From Palaemon carinicauda (lineage: Eukaryota > Arthropoda > Malacostraca > Decapoda > Palaemonidae), in assembly GCF_036898095.1 (NCBI RefSeq), contig NC_090750.1, positions 84,694,435 through 84,758,434 on the forward strand: a stretch of 64,000 nucleotides of DNA, written 5' to 3'. This document shows, one piece after another, positions 46,292 through 57,460 of this stretch (the first letter of the stretch is position 1; every line of letters begins with the position of its first letter). The notes below the pieces were generated by a model. It worked only from the letters and a program-made list of their open reading frames with translations, was not told the DNA's origin and made no database searches. Made by a program: the position numbers and the translations under genes.

Positions 46292-46318
46292 AAGTTCAAC
46301 CCTAGTTGGAAAAAGTAA
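46261..46318 (-). repeat. (ATT)n and truncated LINE tail
   Basis: ATT tract (46,261-46,290) followed by AGTTCAACCCTAGTTGGAAA, the first 30 bp of the inverted shared tail. A SINE follows directly. Confidence 0.7.
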
Positions 46319-46590
46319 GGAGTGGTGGCCTATGTGGTAACGTCCTTGACTGGTGAATGCCAGACTAGGGTTAGTCCCGCTCAAACTCATTACTTCCTTT
46401 GGTCGTTGCAACCTCGCCATCCTTCAGAGTATGGAAGGGGTGGTTTGGGGGAGCATATAAGTCTCAATGCGGAGTCATCAGCAGCTATTGTCTGGCTCTC
46501 CTTCGGGGCTGATCATGTGTATATATGATCAGTCTCCATGGCATTATCCTGCTTGATGGGGAATGTCGCTGCTCCTTGCCTCTGTCGGAG
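46318..46590 (+). repeat. tRNA-derived SINE copy
   Basis: Head GTGGTGGCCTATGTGGTAAC resembles box A; GGGTTAGTCCCGCTCAAACT holds a degenerate box B. Body CCTTTGGTCGTTGCAACCTC and CAGCAGCTATTGTCTGGCTC; the end is truncated at GCTCCTTGCCTCTG. The best-preserved head of the family in the window. Confidence 0.88.
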
Positions 46591-46733
46591 CTACTTTTAC
46601 ACGTCACCCATTTCATATTGTTATAGGTACTTCTTTTATAGAAATTTATTCCCAAATAAACTAAATCTTTCATATCAAACTTCATGCATCATTACAGATT
46701 TTATATTTATTTTCACTGCGGACATTTTGCCAC

Positions 46734-46735
<2 letters not shown>

Positions 46736-46779
<44 letters not shown>
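46736..46779. repeat. Poly-T tract (44 nt)
   Basis: Uninterrupted T run; on the minus strand a poly-A that could mark a retroposed 3' end, though no element was recognised next to it. Confidence 0.95.
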
Positions 46780-46782
<3 letters not shown>

Positions 46783-46984
46783 CAACTTGTTAATAGATAC
46801 TTGATCCACTCGCCGTTGCTCATTTAACAATACTTATGTTGTCTATCATAAGGTCTATAGAATAGGTCTATCGTACTCTTTCGACTAATATTTCACCGTA
46901 ACCTTACCATAGTTTAATAAACTTTACATGCATAGCGTAAAAACTGTCCTTTAGATTGATTTGGTAGTTAGCATAATGCATAGA

Positions 46985-47100
46985 TGGTTTCCTTTCCTCA
47001 CTGGGCTATTTTTTCCCTATTGGAGACCTGGGTCTTATAGCATCCTGGTTTTCCAACTAGGGTTGTAGCTTAGCTAGCAATAATAATAATGATGATGATG
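46985..47100 (+). repeat. Shared LINE 3' tail copy
   Basis: TCCTTTCCTCACTGGGCTAT, TAGCATCCTGGTTTTCCAAC and GGGTTGTAGCTTAGCTAGCA, then (AAT)n(GAT)n. Close to consensus. Confidence 0.9.
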
Positions 47101-47515
47101 GATTATAATTATTTATAATAATGATGATTAATAATAATTATGATTATAATCATTATAATGATTGTAATAATTATAACTATGATTTGATGATTATAATAAT
47201 AAATCACGTGGGTAACTAAATTTTTAGTCATTGTATAAAAGAAATTGTAGGTGAGCAGGTGAACCGAACCGTTCCTACATACAATGGACCAAAGGATGAG
47301 AAGACGAGGAGAAAAGATTGGGAATTGCTGCTTACAGCATCAAGCGAAAGATGCGTTAACGAGACAAGATGTCTTTTCAACAGAGTGACAACCTTGCCTC
47401 ATTACTTTACGTGCACTCGTGCATGCACGGAGGACAGTCGCAAAAAAAAAAAAAAAAAAATAATTACGCAAGCCAGATATACACACTACGGGACGACCCG
47501 TGTTGGAATGTGTTT
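47101..47515. other. AT-rich unassigned stretch
   Basis: ATAATGATTATAAT-type degenerate microsatellite (47,101-47,205) and an A19 run near 47,443-47,461. No gene recognised. Confidence 0.45.
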
Positions 47516-47517
47516 AT

Positions 47518-47915
47518 TATGAATTATCAATTGAAAACCTACAACCCTTGATGGAAAAGTGGGATGCCATAAGCCCAGGGGCTCCAACAAGGAAAATCGC
47601 CCAGCAAGGAAAGGAAAAAAAAAATTAAATATTTTAAGAACTGGAACATTGAAATAACTATTTCCTATATAAACAATAAAAACTTGAACAAAACAAGAGG
47701 AAGAGAAATAAGAATTGATAGTGTGACTGTGTACCCTCAGGCAAGAGAACTCAACCCAAGACAGTGGTAGACCATGTTACACAGGTTATGGCACTACCCA
47801 AGACTAGAGAACAATGGTTTGATTTTGGAGTGTCCTCCTAGAAGAGCTGCTTTTACCCTTAACCAAGAGGAAAGTGGCCATTGAACAACTACAGTGCAGT
47901 AATTTACCCCTTGAT
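47518..47915 (-). repeat. LINE-partner repeat with shared tail
   Basis: The plus strand starts with the tail complement (AAACCTACAACCCTTGATGG, GATGCCATAAGCCCAGGGGC). It continues through GTGTACCCTCAGGCAAGAGA and GGCACTACCCAAGACTAGAG to AGTGGCCATTGAACAACTAC. Homologous to 13,445-14,156 without the MITE, so it serves as the empty-site reference. Confidence 0.85.
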
Positions 47916-49747
47916 TTATTATTCATTTTTACTATTGATGTTGTCATTGTTGTAGATATTGATGTTTTTATAGTTTGCAGATGTTGATGTTACTGTTAGT
48001 TCTTATTCACATTTCATAGGAGTTGGTTCTTTGAAACTGCCAACGAAGAGTTTAAAAGATAGTCAAAATGATAATTCTGTTAATTTTGTAACAGAATTTT
48101 GTTTTTTGTTTGTGCACTCTTTTATTATATGTTCAAAAAGATATCTTTATTATGACAGACAAAAAATTAAGTCTACAGGAATCGGATATTACCAATTAAA
48201 GCTGAAAATCCCCATTACACAATCGAATTTCCTCATGCAAAACCTATTTCTTAAATTTGGACAACAAGACGACCTGGATTTGTCTGGTGAGTACGAAACC
48301 TCCTCCACTCTTAAAATTCCTGAACCACTTCCTTGAGAAATGACCTTCCTGAAGGAGAGTGCCTCCCCTGACTGGTAATCAAGGTGACCTGGGCTATGTC
48401 CTTCCAAATACATTCCTGAAAGTAAACATTAATGATATGCTCGCACTCACCTAGATATAATCCGTGGAGATTTAACGTGTCAAGTTTGCTCCTCCGAAAT
48501 GCTGCGTTCTTAGGGTTGTTGTTAACGACCAGGTCACCATCCTATAGCTCTAGTAGAGTGAGTTCCTTCCCGTCTGCATCCTTCATATTCAACTTAAAAT
48601 AATATTGCACCCGATTAAAACGAGATTCCTTATTCAATACAGTAAAATTGGAAAGAAATTTACTGATTTTACTGCCTAATTAATTGGGGTTGACTTTACA
48701 ATATTTCAAGGGTCTTTGTCATACGGGGAATAGAAAGAAAAAGCTGTTTGTCCAAAATGTCAAACGTGGAATAGGAATGTCCAAATAGCTATCTTTATTA
48801 TACGCTCAAAAAGCTCTGTATTGTATGACAGACAAATGTCCAAATAGCTATCTTTATTATACGCTCAAAAAGCTCTGTAATGTACGACAGACAAAAAAAA
48901 AAAAAACTAAGGGAATCGAATATTACAAATTTAAGCAGAGGCTCGAGAATTGTCACAGCAAAATTCCCGTTACACTGTCAAATTTACACCGGTGAAACTT
49001 GCCTCTTCAGCCTAACGATGATACGTCCTGAATTCTTCGGGTGCGGACGTCACTCATTCCTCCTCCAGTCGCTGAAATCCTGAATGGCCTTCAAGACAGA
49101 CCTTCTTGAGGGTGAGCGTATAACCTGACTGGTAATCAAGGTGACCTCGGCTACGTCCTTCCAAATACATTCCTGAAAGTAAACATTAATGATATGCTCG
49201 CACTCACCGCTTTGTAGGCCGTGGAGATTTAACGTGTCAAGTTTGCTCCTCCGAAATGCTGCGTTCTTAGGGTTGTTGTTAACGACCAGCTCACCATCCT
49301 GAAGCTCTAATAGAGGAGTTCCTTCCCGTCTGCATCGTTCTTATTCAACTTAAAATAATATTGCACCCGATTAAAACAAGATTCCATATTTAATACAGTA
49401 AAATTAGAAAGAAATTTACTGATTTTACTGCCTAATTAATTGGGGTTGACTTTAAAATATTTAAAGGGTCTTTGTCATACGTGGAATAGAAAGATAAAGC
49501 TGTTTGTCCAAAATGTCAAAGGTGGAATAGCAAGATGAAGCTTTGTCCAAATAGCCATCTTTATTATACGCTCAAAAAGCTCTGTATTGTATTACAGTCA
49601 AATGTCCAAATAGCTATCTTTATTATATGCTCAAAAAGCTCTGTAATGTACGACGGACAAAAATGAAAAACTAAGGGAATCGAATATTACAAATTTAAGC
49701 AGAGGCTCGTGAATTGTCACAGCAAAATTCCCATTTCACTGTCAAAT

Positions 49748-50152
49748 TTACACAGGTGAAACTTGCCTCTTCAGCCGAACCATAATACGTCCTGAATACT
49801 TCGGGTGCGGACGTCGCTGATTCCTCCTCCAGTCGCTGAAATCCTGAATGGCCTTCAGGACAGACCTTCCTGAGGGTGAGCGTATCCCCTGACTGGTAAT
49901 CAAGGTGACCTCGGCTACGTCCTTCCATATACATTCCTGAAAGTAAACATTAATGATATGCTCGCACTCACCGCTTTGTAGGCCTTGGAGATTTAACGTG
50001 TCAAGTTTGCTCCTCCGAAATGCTGTTTTCTTAGGGTTGTTGTTAACGACCAGCTCACCATCCTGAAGCTCTAATAGAGGGAGTTCCTTCCCCTCTGCAT
50101 CGTTCTTATTAAACTTAAAATAATATTGCACCCGATTAAAACGAGATTCCAT
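49748..50152 (-). CDS. Repeat-unit open frame, unknown protein
   Basis: 134 residues. Reads MESRFNRVQYYFKFNKNDA, then KELPLLELQDGELVVNNNP, AFRRSKLDTLNLQGLQSGEC and ECIWKDVAEVTLITSQGIRS. No signal peptide, membrane segment or known domain recognised. The first in-frame ATG is used. A second open frame (49,695-49,934) overlaps it, and a 35-nt GT...AG interval (49,937-49,971) would join the two in frame. The nearest landmark units share the frame but some carry a TGA after WRRNQ. It may be an amplified exon or pseudogene rather than an expressed gene. Confidence 0.3.
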   Translation of the reverse strand: MESRFNRVQYYFKFNKNDAEGKELPLLELQDGELVVNNNPKKTAFRRSKLDTLNLQGLQSGECEHIINVYFQECIWKDVAEVTLITSQGIRSPSGRSVLKAIQDFSDWRRNQRRPHPKYSGRIMVRLKRQVSPV

Positions 50153-50638
50153 ATTCCATACAGTAAAATTGGAAAGAAATTTACTGATTTTACTGCCTAA
50201 TTAATTGGGGTTGACTTTAAAATATTTCAAGGGTCTTTGTCATACGTGGAATAGAAAGATAAAGATGTTTGTCCAAAATGTCAAAGGTGGAATAGTAAGA
50301 TGAAGCTTTGTCCAAATAGCCATCTTTATTATACGCTCAAAAAGCTCCGTATTGTATGACAGACAAATGTCCAAATAGCTATCTTTATTATACGCTCAAA
50401 AAGCTCTGTATTGTATGACAGACAAATGTCCAAATAGCTATCTTTATTATACGCTCAAAAAGCTCTGTAATGTACGACAGACAAAAAAAGAAAAACTAAG
50501 GGAATCGAATATTACAAATTTAAGCAGAGGCTCGTGAATTGTCACAGCAAAATTCCCATTTCACTGTCAAATTTACACCGGTGAAACTTGCCTCTTCAGC
50601 CGAACGATGATACGTCCTGAATTCTTCGGGTGCGGACG

Positions 50639-50956
50639 TCACTGATTCCTCCTCCAGTCGCTGAAATCCTGAATGGCCCTCAGGACAGACCTTCCTGAGG
50701 GTGAGCGTATCCCCTGACTGGTAATCAAGGTGACCTCGGCTACGTCCTTCCAAATACATTCCATAAAGTAAACATTAATGATATGCTCGCACTCACCGCT
50801 TTGTAGGCCGTGGAGATTTAACGTGTCAAGTTTGCTCCTCCGAAATGCTGTTTTCTTAGGGTTGTTGTTAACGACCAGCTCACCATCCTGAAGCTCTAAT
50901 AGAGGGAGTTCCTTCCCGTCTGCATCCTTCTTACTCAACTTAAAATAATATTGCAC
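50639..50956 (-). CDS. Repeat-unit open frame, truncated by TGA
   Basis: 105 residues, starting MQYYFKLSKKDADGKELPLL and ending SDWRRNQ at a TGA where the 49.7-kb and 51.5-kb units have CGA. Otherwise nearly the same peptide. The alternative frame (50,520-50,759) again runs past this stop. Confidence 0.25.
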   Translation of the reverse strand: MQYYFKLSKKDADGKELPLLELQDGELVVNNNPKKTAFRRSKLDTLNLHGLQSGECEHIINVYFMECIWKDVAEVTLITSQGIRSPSGRSVLRAIQDFSDWRRNQ

Positions 50957-51136
50957 CAGATTAAAACGAGATTCCTTATTCTATACAGTAAAATTGGAAA
51001 GAAATTTAGTGATTTTACTGCCTAATTAATTGGGATTGACTTTACAATTCTTCAAGGGTCTTTGTCATACGGGGAATAGAAAGATAAAGCTGTTTGTCCA
51101 AAATGTCAAACATGGAATAGGAAGATGAAGCTTTGT

Positions 51137-51370
51137 CCAAATAGCTATCTTTATTATACGCTCAAAATGCTCTGTATTGTATGACAGACAAATGTCCAAA
51201 TAGCTATCTTTATTATACGCTCAAAAAGCGCTGTATTGTATGACAGACAAATGTCCAAATAGCTATCTTTATTATACGCTCAAAAAGCTCTGTATTGTAT
51301 GACAGACAAATGTCCAAATAACTATCTTTATTATATGCTCAAAAAGCTTTGTAATGTACGACAGACAAAA
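51137..51370. repeat. 59-bp minisatellite nested in array unit (four copies)
   Basis: The unit contains TGTCCAAATAGCTATCTTTA, TTATACGCTCAAAAAGCTC and TGTATTGTATGACAGACAAA. Other array units hold two copies (48.78, 49.55, 52.02, 52.78 kb) or three (50.31, 53.55 kb). Confidence 0.92.
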
Positions 51371-51455
51371 ATGAAAAACTAAGGGAATCGAATATTACAA
51401 ATTTAAGCAGAGGCTCGTGAATTGTCACGACAAAATTCCCATTACACTGTCAAAT

Positions 51456-51938
51456 TTACACCTGTGAAACTTGCCTCTTCAGCCGAATGATGATACGTCC
51501 TGAATTCTTCGGGTGCGGACGTCGCTGATTCCTCCTCCAGTCGCTGAAATCCTGAATGGCCTTTAGGACAGACCTTCCTGAGGGTGAGCGTATCCTCTGA
51601 CTGGTAATCAAGGTGACCTCAGCTACGTCCTTCCAAATACATTCCTGAAAGTAAACATTAATGATATGCTCGCACTCACCGCTTTGTAGGCCGTGGAGAT
51701 TTAACGTGTCAAGTTTGCTCCTCCGAAATGCTGCGTTCTTAGGGTTGTTGTTAACGACCAGCTCACCATCCTGAAGCTCTAGTAGAGAGTGTTCCTTCCC
51801 GTCTGCATCGTTCTTATTCAACTTAAGATAATATTGCACCCGATTAAAATGAGATTCCATATTCAATACAGTAAAATTGGAAAGAAATTTACTGATTTTA
51901 CTGCCTAATTGATTGGGGTTGACTTTAAAATATTTCAA
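51456..51938 (-). CDS. Repeat-unit open frame, longest copy
   Basis: 160 residues. A TAA present in other units' leaders is CAA here, which extends the frame upstream to MKYFKVNPNQLGSKISKFLS. Because the stop is shared with the diverged block 3 units, the extension looks derived, and the more likely start is the internal MESHFNRVQYYLK. It ends RRPHPKNSGRIIIRLKRQ. Confidence 0.3.
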   Translation of the reverse strand: MKYFKVNPNQLGSKISKFLSNFTVLNMESHFNRVQYYLKLNKNDADGKEHSLLELQDGELVVNNNPKNAAFRRSKLDTLNLHGLQSGECEHIINVYFQECIWKDVAEVTLITSQRIRSPSGRSVLKAIQDFSDWRRNQRRPHPKNSGRIIIRLKRQVSQV

Positions 51939-52286
51939 GGGTCTTTGCCATACGTGGAATAGAAAGATAAAGCCGTTTGTTCAAAATGTCAAAGGTGGAA
52001 TAGCAAGATGAAGCTTTGTCCAAATAGCCATCTTTATTATACGCTCAAAAAGCTCTGTATTGTATGACAGACAAATGTCCAAATAGCTATCTTTATTATA
52101 TGCTCAAAAAGCTCTGTAATGTACGACAGACAAAAATGAAAAACTAAGGGAATCGAATATTACAAATTTAAGCAGAGGCTCGTGAATTGTCACAGCAAAA
52201 TTCCCATTTCACTGTCAAATTTACACCGGTGAAACTTGCCTCTTCAGCCGAATGATGATACGTCCTGAATTCATCGGGTGCGGACG

Positions 52287-52631
52287 TCACTGATTCTTGC
52301 TCCAGTCGCTGAAATCCTTAATGGCCTTCATGACAGACCTTCCTGAGGGTGAGCGTATCCCCTGACTGGTAATCGAAGTGACCTCGGCTACGTCCTTCCA
52401 AATACATTCCATAAAGTAAACATTAATGATATGTTCGCACTCCCCGCTTTGTAGGCCGTGGAGATTTAACGTGTCAAGTTTGCTCCTCCGAAATGCTGCG
52501 TTCTTAGGGTTGTTGTTAACGACCAGCTCACCATCCTGAAGCTCTAATAGAGGGAGTTCCTTCCCGTCTGCATCGTTCTTATTCAACTTAAAATAATATT
52601 GCACCTGATTAAAACAAGATTCCTTATTCAA
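52287..52631 (-). CDS. Repeat-unit open frame
   Basis: 114 residues, MNKESCFNQVQYYFKLNK to KAIKDFSDWSKNQ, ending at the same TGA position. Same peptide family as the neighbouring units. Confidence 0.25.
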   Translation of the reverse strand: MNKESCFNQVQYYFKLNKNDADGKELPLLELQDGELVVNNNPKNAAFRRSKLDTLNLHGLQSGECEHIINVYFMECIWKDVAEVTSITSQGIRSPSGRSVMKAIKDFSDWSKNQ

Positions 52632-53050
52632 TGCAGTAAAATTGGAAAGAAATTTACTGATTTTACTGCCTAATTAATTGGGATTGACTTTACAATTCTT
52701 CAAGGGTCTTTGTCATACAGGGAATAGAAAGATAAAGCTTTGTCCAAAATGTCAAAGGTGGAATAGCAAGATAAAGCTATGTCCAAATAGCCATCTTTAT
52801 TATGCGCTCAAAAAGCTCTGTATTGTATGACAGACAAATGTCCAAATAGCTATCTTTATTATACACTCAAAAAGCTCTATAATATACGACAGACAAAAAA
52901 AGAAAAAGTAATGGAATTGAATATTACAAATTTAAGCAGAGGCTCGTGAATTGTCACAGCAAAATTCCCATTACACTGTCAAATTTACACCGGTGAAACT
53001 TGCCTCTTCAGCCGAACGATGATACGTCCCGAATCCTTCGGGTGCGGACG

Positions 53051-53395
53051 TCACTGATTCCTCCTCCAGTCGCTGAAATCCTGAATGGCCTTCAGGACAG
53101 ACCTTCCTGAGGGTGAGCGTATCCCCTGACTGGTAATCAAGGTGACCTCGGCTACGTCCTTCCAAATACATTCCTGAAAGTAAACATCAATGATATGCTC
53201 GCACTCACCACTTTGCAGTCCGTGGAGATTTAACGTGTCAAGTTTGCTCCTCCGAAATGCTGCGTTCTTAGGGCTGTTGTTAACTACCAGCTCACCATCC
53301 TGAAGCTCTAGTAGAGAGAGTTCCTTCCCGTCTGCATCGTTCTTATTCAACTTGAAATAATATTGCACCCGATTAAAATGAGATTCCATATTCAA
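53051..53395 (-). CDS. Repeat-unit open frame
   Basis: 114 residues, MNMESHFNRVQYYFKLNK to KAIQDFSDWRRNQ. The alternative frame is open at 52,971-53,171 (MYLEGRSRGHLDYQSGDTLT). Confidence 0.25.
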   Translation of the reverse strand: MNMESHFNRVQYYFKLNKNDADGKELSLLELQDGELVVNNSPKNAAFRRSKLDTLNLHGLQSGECEHIIDVYFQECIWKDVAEVTLITSQGIRSPSGRSVLKAIQDFSDWRRNQ

Positions 53396-53799
53396 TACAG
53401 TAAAATTGGAAAGAAATTTACTGATTTTACTGCCTAATTAATTGGGGTTGATTTTACAATATTTCAAGGGTCTTTGCCATACGTGGAATAGAAAGATAAA
53501 GCTGTTTGTACAAAATGTCAAACGTGGAATAGCAAGATGAAGCTTTGTCCAAATAGCTATCTTAATTATACGCTCAAAAAGCTCTGTATTGTATGACAGA
53601 CAAATGTCCAAATAGCTATCTTTATTATACGCTCAAAAAACTCTGTATTGTATGACAGACAAATGTCCAAATAGCTATCTTTATTATACGCTCAAAAAAC
53701 TCTGTAATATACGACAGACAAAAAAAGAAAAACTAAGGGAATCGAATATTACAAATTTAAGCAGAGGCTCGTGAATTGTCACGACAAAATTCCCATTAC

Positions 53800-56700
53800 A
53801 CTGTCAAATTTACACCGGTGGAACTTGCCTCTTCAGCCGAACGATGATACGTCCTGAATTCTTCGGGTGCGGACGTCACCTATTCCTCCTCCAGTCTCTG
53901 AAATCCTGAATGACCTTCAGAACAGACCTTCCCGAGGAGTCTCTCTCTTTGGGACAGTAATCAAGGTGACCTCTGCTATATCCTCCCGAATACTGTCCTG
54001 AAAGTAAACACTGGATATGCTCGCACTCACGCCTATAGAGGCCATGGAGAAATTAAGTTTGAAGTTTCCTCCTCCAAAATGCTGAATTCCTAGTGTGGTT
54101 AACAACCAGCTCACCAGCCAGAATCTCAAGTCAAGCTAGCTCTTAGCCGAGGGAGGGATGCGGATGATATCAAAGTCTCAACGTCGTGACGTTAGCCCCG
54201 AGTTCCTGGAAAGTGAAAGGAATGATTTGTTCACAATATCCTTTAAAGAGGCTGTGCAGGTCCAGAGGCCGTGCAGATCCAAAATGTTTAGTTTCCTCCT
54301 CTTAAAGGGTTCGTCCTTTGGGATGTTCGTAGACGACCAGTTCAGCAGCCAGAATGTCAAGTCGAGCCAGCTCCTTGACGTCTTCCGCATCCCTCCATCT
54401 GCGATATCCCAACGTCCTGATGTTCACCCTGAGTTCCTGGAAAGTAAAAGGAATGATATGTTCACACTCGCCTCTAAATAGCCCGCGCAGATCCAGCATG
54501 TTTAGTTTCCTCCTGTTAAAGGCTTCGTTCTTTGGGGCCTTCGTAGACGACCAGCTCACCAGCCAGAATCTCAAGTTTAGCCAGCTCTGTCGTCATCTGC
54601 ATCCCTCCATCGACGATGTCTCAACCTTCCGATGATCTTCCAGAGTTCCTGGAAAGTAAAAGGAATATGTAAACACACTCCTCTGAATAGGCCATGCAGA
54701 TCCAACAGGTTTAGTTTCCTCCTCTTACAGGCTTCGTTCTTTTGGTTTTGGTCAATGACCAGCTCTCAAGCCAGAATCTTAAGTTGAGCCAGCTCTTTGA
54801 TGTCATCCACATCCCTCCATCGGCGAGGTCTCAACGTCCCGATGTTTGTCCTGAGTTCCTGGAAAGTAAAAGGAATATGTTCACACACTCCTGTAAATAG
54901 GCCATGCAAATCCAGAGGCATGCAGATCCAACAGGTTTAGTGTCCTACTCCTAAAGGCTTCGTTCTTTGGATTTGTTTGTTAATGACCAGCTCGGCAGAT
55001 AGAATCTCAAGTCGAGCCAGCTCCTTTACATCATCTGCGTCCCTCCATCGACGATGTCTCAACGTACTGATGTTCTTTCCGAGTTCCTTGAAAGTAAAAG
55101 GAATATGTTCACACTGGCTAAATAGGCCATGCAGATCCAACAGGTTTAGTTTTCTCCTCTTTCAATCTTCATTCTTTGGGTTTTGGTCAATGACCAGCTC
55201 ACCAGCCAGAATCTCAAGTCGAGCCAGCTCCTTTAAGTCATCAGCATCCCTTCATCGACGATGTCAGTGTCTTGATGTTCGCCCTGAGTTCCTGGAAAGT
55301 AAAAGGGATATGTTCACACAAGCCTGTAAAAAGGCCATGCATATCCGGAGGCCGTGTAGATCCAATATGTTTAGTTTTCTCCTCCTAAAGGCTTCGTTCT
55401 TTGGTAGTCTTCGCAGACTACCAGCTGACTGGCCAGAATCTCAAGGCGAGCCAACTCCTTTGTCATCTGCATCCCTCCATCGACGATGTCTCGACGTCCT
55501 GATGGGCGAGTTCCTTGAAAGTAAAAGGAATATGTTCACACTCGTCTCTAAATAGGCCGTGCAGATCAAGAGGCCATGCAGATCCAACATGTTTAGTGTC
55601 CTACTCCTAAATGCTTCGTTCTTTGGATTTTTGGTTAATGACCAGACCACCAGCCAGAATCTCAAGTCGAGCCAGCTCTTTGACGTCTTCTGCATCCCTC
55701 CATCGACGATGTCTCAACGTCCTGATGTTCTTTCTGAGTTCCTGGAAAGTAAAAGGAATATGTTCACACTCGCCTCTAAATAGGCCGTGCAGATCCAACA
55801 TGTTTAGTTTTCTCCTTAAAGGCTTCGTTCTTTTGGTTTTGGTCAATGACCAGCTCACCAGCCAGATTCTAGAGTTGAGCCAGCTCTTTAATATCATCCG
55901 CACCCCTCCATCGGTGATGTCTCAACGTCCTGATGTTCACCCTGAGTTCCTGGTAAGTAAAAGGAATGGTAACTTCACTCTCCTCTAAAGAGGCTGTGCA
56001 GATCCAACATGTTTGGTTTCCTCCATTTAAAGGCTTTGTTCTTTGGGGTTTTGGTAGATGACTATCTCGCCAGCCAGAAAGCTCTTTGACATCATCCGTA
56101 TCTCTCCATCAGCGATGTCTCAACTTACTGATGTTCGCCCCGAGTTCCTCGGAAGTAAAAGGGATATGTTCACACACTCCTCTTAAAGAGGCCATAGAGA
56201 TCCAACATGTTCAGTTTCCTCCTCCTAAAGGCTTCGTTCTTTAGGGTCTTCTTAGACGACTAACTCGCCAGCCAGAATCAAAAGTCGAGCCAGCTCCTTT
56301 ACGTCATCAGCATCCCTTAATCGGCGATGTGTCAGCGTCCTGATGTTCGCCCTGAGATCCTGGAAAGTAAAAGGAATATGTTCACACTCCTCTCTAAATA
56401 GGCCATGCATATCCAGAGGCCGTGCAGATCCAAAATGTTTAGTTTCTCCTCCTAAAGGCTATGTCCTTTGGGGTCTTCGCAGACGACCAGCTCACCAGCC
56501 AGAATCTCAGGTCGAGCCAGCTCCTTTGTCATCTGCATCCCTCCATCGACAATGTCCTGATGTTTGCCCCGAGTTCCTGGAAAGCAAAAGGAATATGTTC
56601 ACACTGACCTTTAAGGAGGCTGTGCAGATCCAAAGGCCCTGCAGATCCAAAATGTTTAGTATGCTCCTCCTTATAGGCTTAGTTCTTTGGGTCTCTTGTT

Positions 56701-57460
56701 GATGACCAGCTCACCAGCCAGAATCTCAAGGCGAGTTAGCTCTTTGACATCATCCGCATCCCTTCATCGGCGATGTCTCAACGTCCTGATGTTTGTCCAG
56801 AGTTCCTGGAAAGTAAAAGGAATATGTTCACACTCGCCTTCAAGTAGGCCGTGCAGATTGAGACCATGCAGATCCAACATGTTTAGTGTCCTACTCCTAC
56901 TCCTACTCTTTGGGTTTTTTGTTAATGACCAGCTCGCCAGCCAGGACCTTGAGTTGAGCCAGCTCTTTGACGTTATCTGCATCCCTCCATCGACGATGTC
57001 TCGACGTGCTGATGGGCGAGTTCCTTGAAAGTAAAAGGAATATGTTCACACTCGCCTCTAAATAGGCCTTGCAGATCCAGAGGCCATGCTGATCCAATGT
57101 GTGTGCTGTCCTACTCCAAAAGGCTTCGTTCTTTGGATTTTTTGTTAATTACCAGCTCACCAGCCAGAATCTTAAGGCGAGTCAGCTCTTTGACATGATC
57201 TGCATCCCTCCATCGACGATGTCTCAACGTCCTGATGTTCTTCCTGAGTTCCTGGAAAGTAAAAGGAATATGTTCACACTCGCCTCTAAATAGGCCATGC
57301 AGATCCAGGATGTTTAGTTTCCTCCTCTTAAAGGACTTCTTTGACGTAGTCTGCATCCTTTTTATTCAAATCGAAATATTGGACCTGGTTAAAACGAGAA
57401 TATTTTATATTGATATTCAAGTTGAATTGGAAAGTAATTTACTGATTTTACTGCTTAATT
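53800..57460 (-). repeat. Array block 2: unit with core amplified about 15-fold
   Basis: The plus-strand marker GAGTTCCTGGAAAGTAAAAG recurs at 54,200, 54,431, 54,643, 54,853, 55,081, 55,286, 55,508, 55,736, 55,944, 56,142, 56,354, 56,571, 56,800, 57,018 and 57,246. Spacing is therefore 198-231 bp. On the minus strand each copy reads roughly RRWRDADDVKELARLEILAG, ELVINKNPKNEAFRRRKLN, MLDLHGLFRGECEHIPFTFQ. This matches the single core of block 1 (KELPLLELQDGELVVNNNPK, LDTLNLHGLQSGECEHI). Short open frames of 60-98 residues occur, broken between copies; seven of 14 spacings are multiples of three. The block starts, in minus order, with a FNQVQY..NKKDAD leader near 57,350-57,460, so it is one unit with an expanded middle. 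Confidence 0.88.

Larger units (their letters stand above)
48031..53800 (-). repeat. Higher-order tandem array, block 1 (about eight units)
   Basis: A landmark, GTCAAATTTACACCGGTGAA (or a near variant), recurs at about 48,978, 49,742, 50,567, 51,448, 52,218, 52,977 and 53,805. Unit length is therefore about 760-880 bp, with a more diverged first unit at 48,031-48,720. Each unit holds, in minus-strand order, a non-coding leader (NPN-stop-LGSKIS), the open frame described below, and a spacer with two to four copies of a 59-bp minisatellite. Copy number of that minisatellite explains most of the length variation. Neighbouring units are highly similar, so expansion was recent. Confidence 0.93.

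Noticed and set aside
54977..55555. 192-aa plus-strand frame with Ser-rich repeats
   Set aside because: Antisense of the block 2 core copies; the minus-strand peptide is the one shared with blocks 1 and 3.
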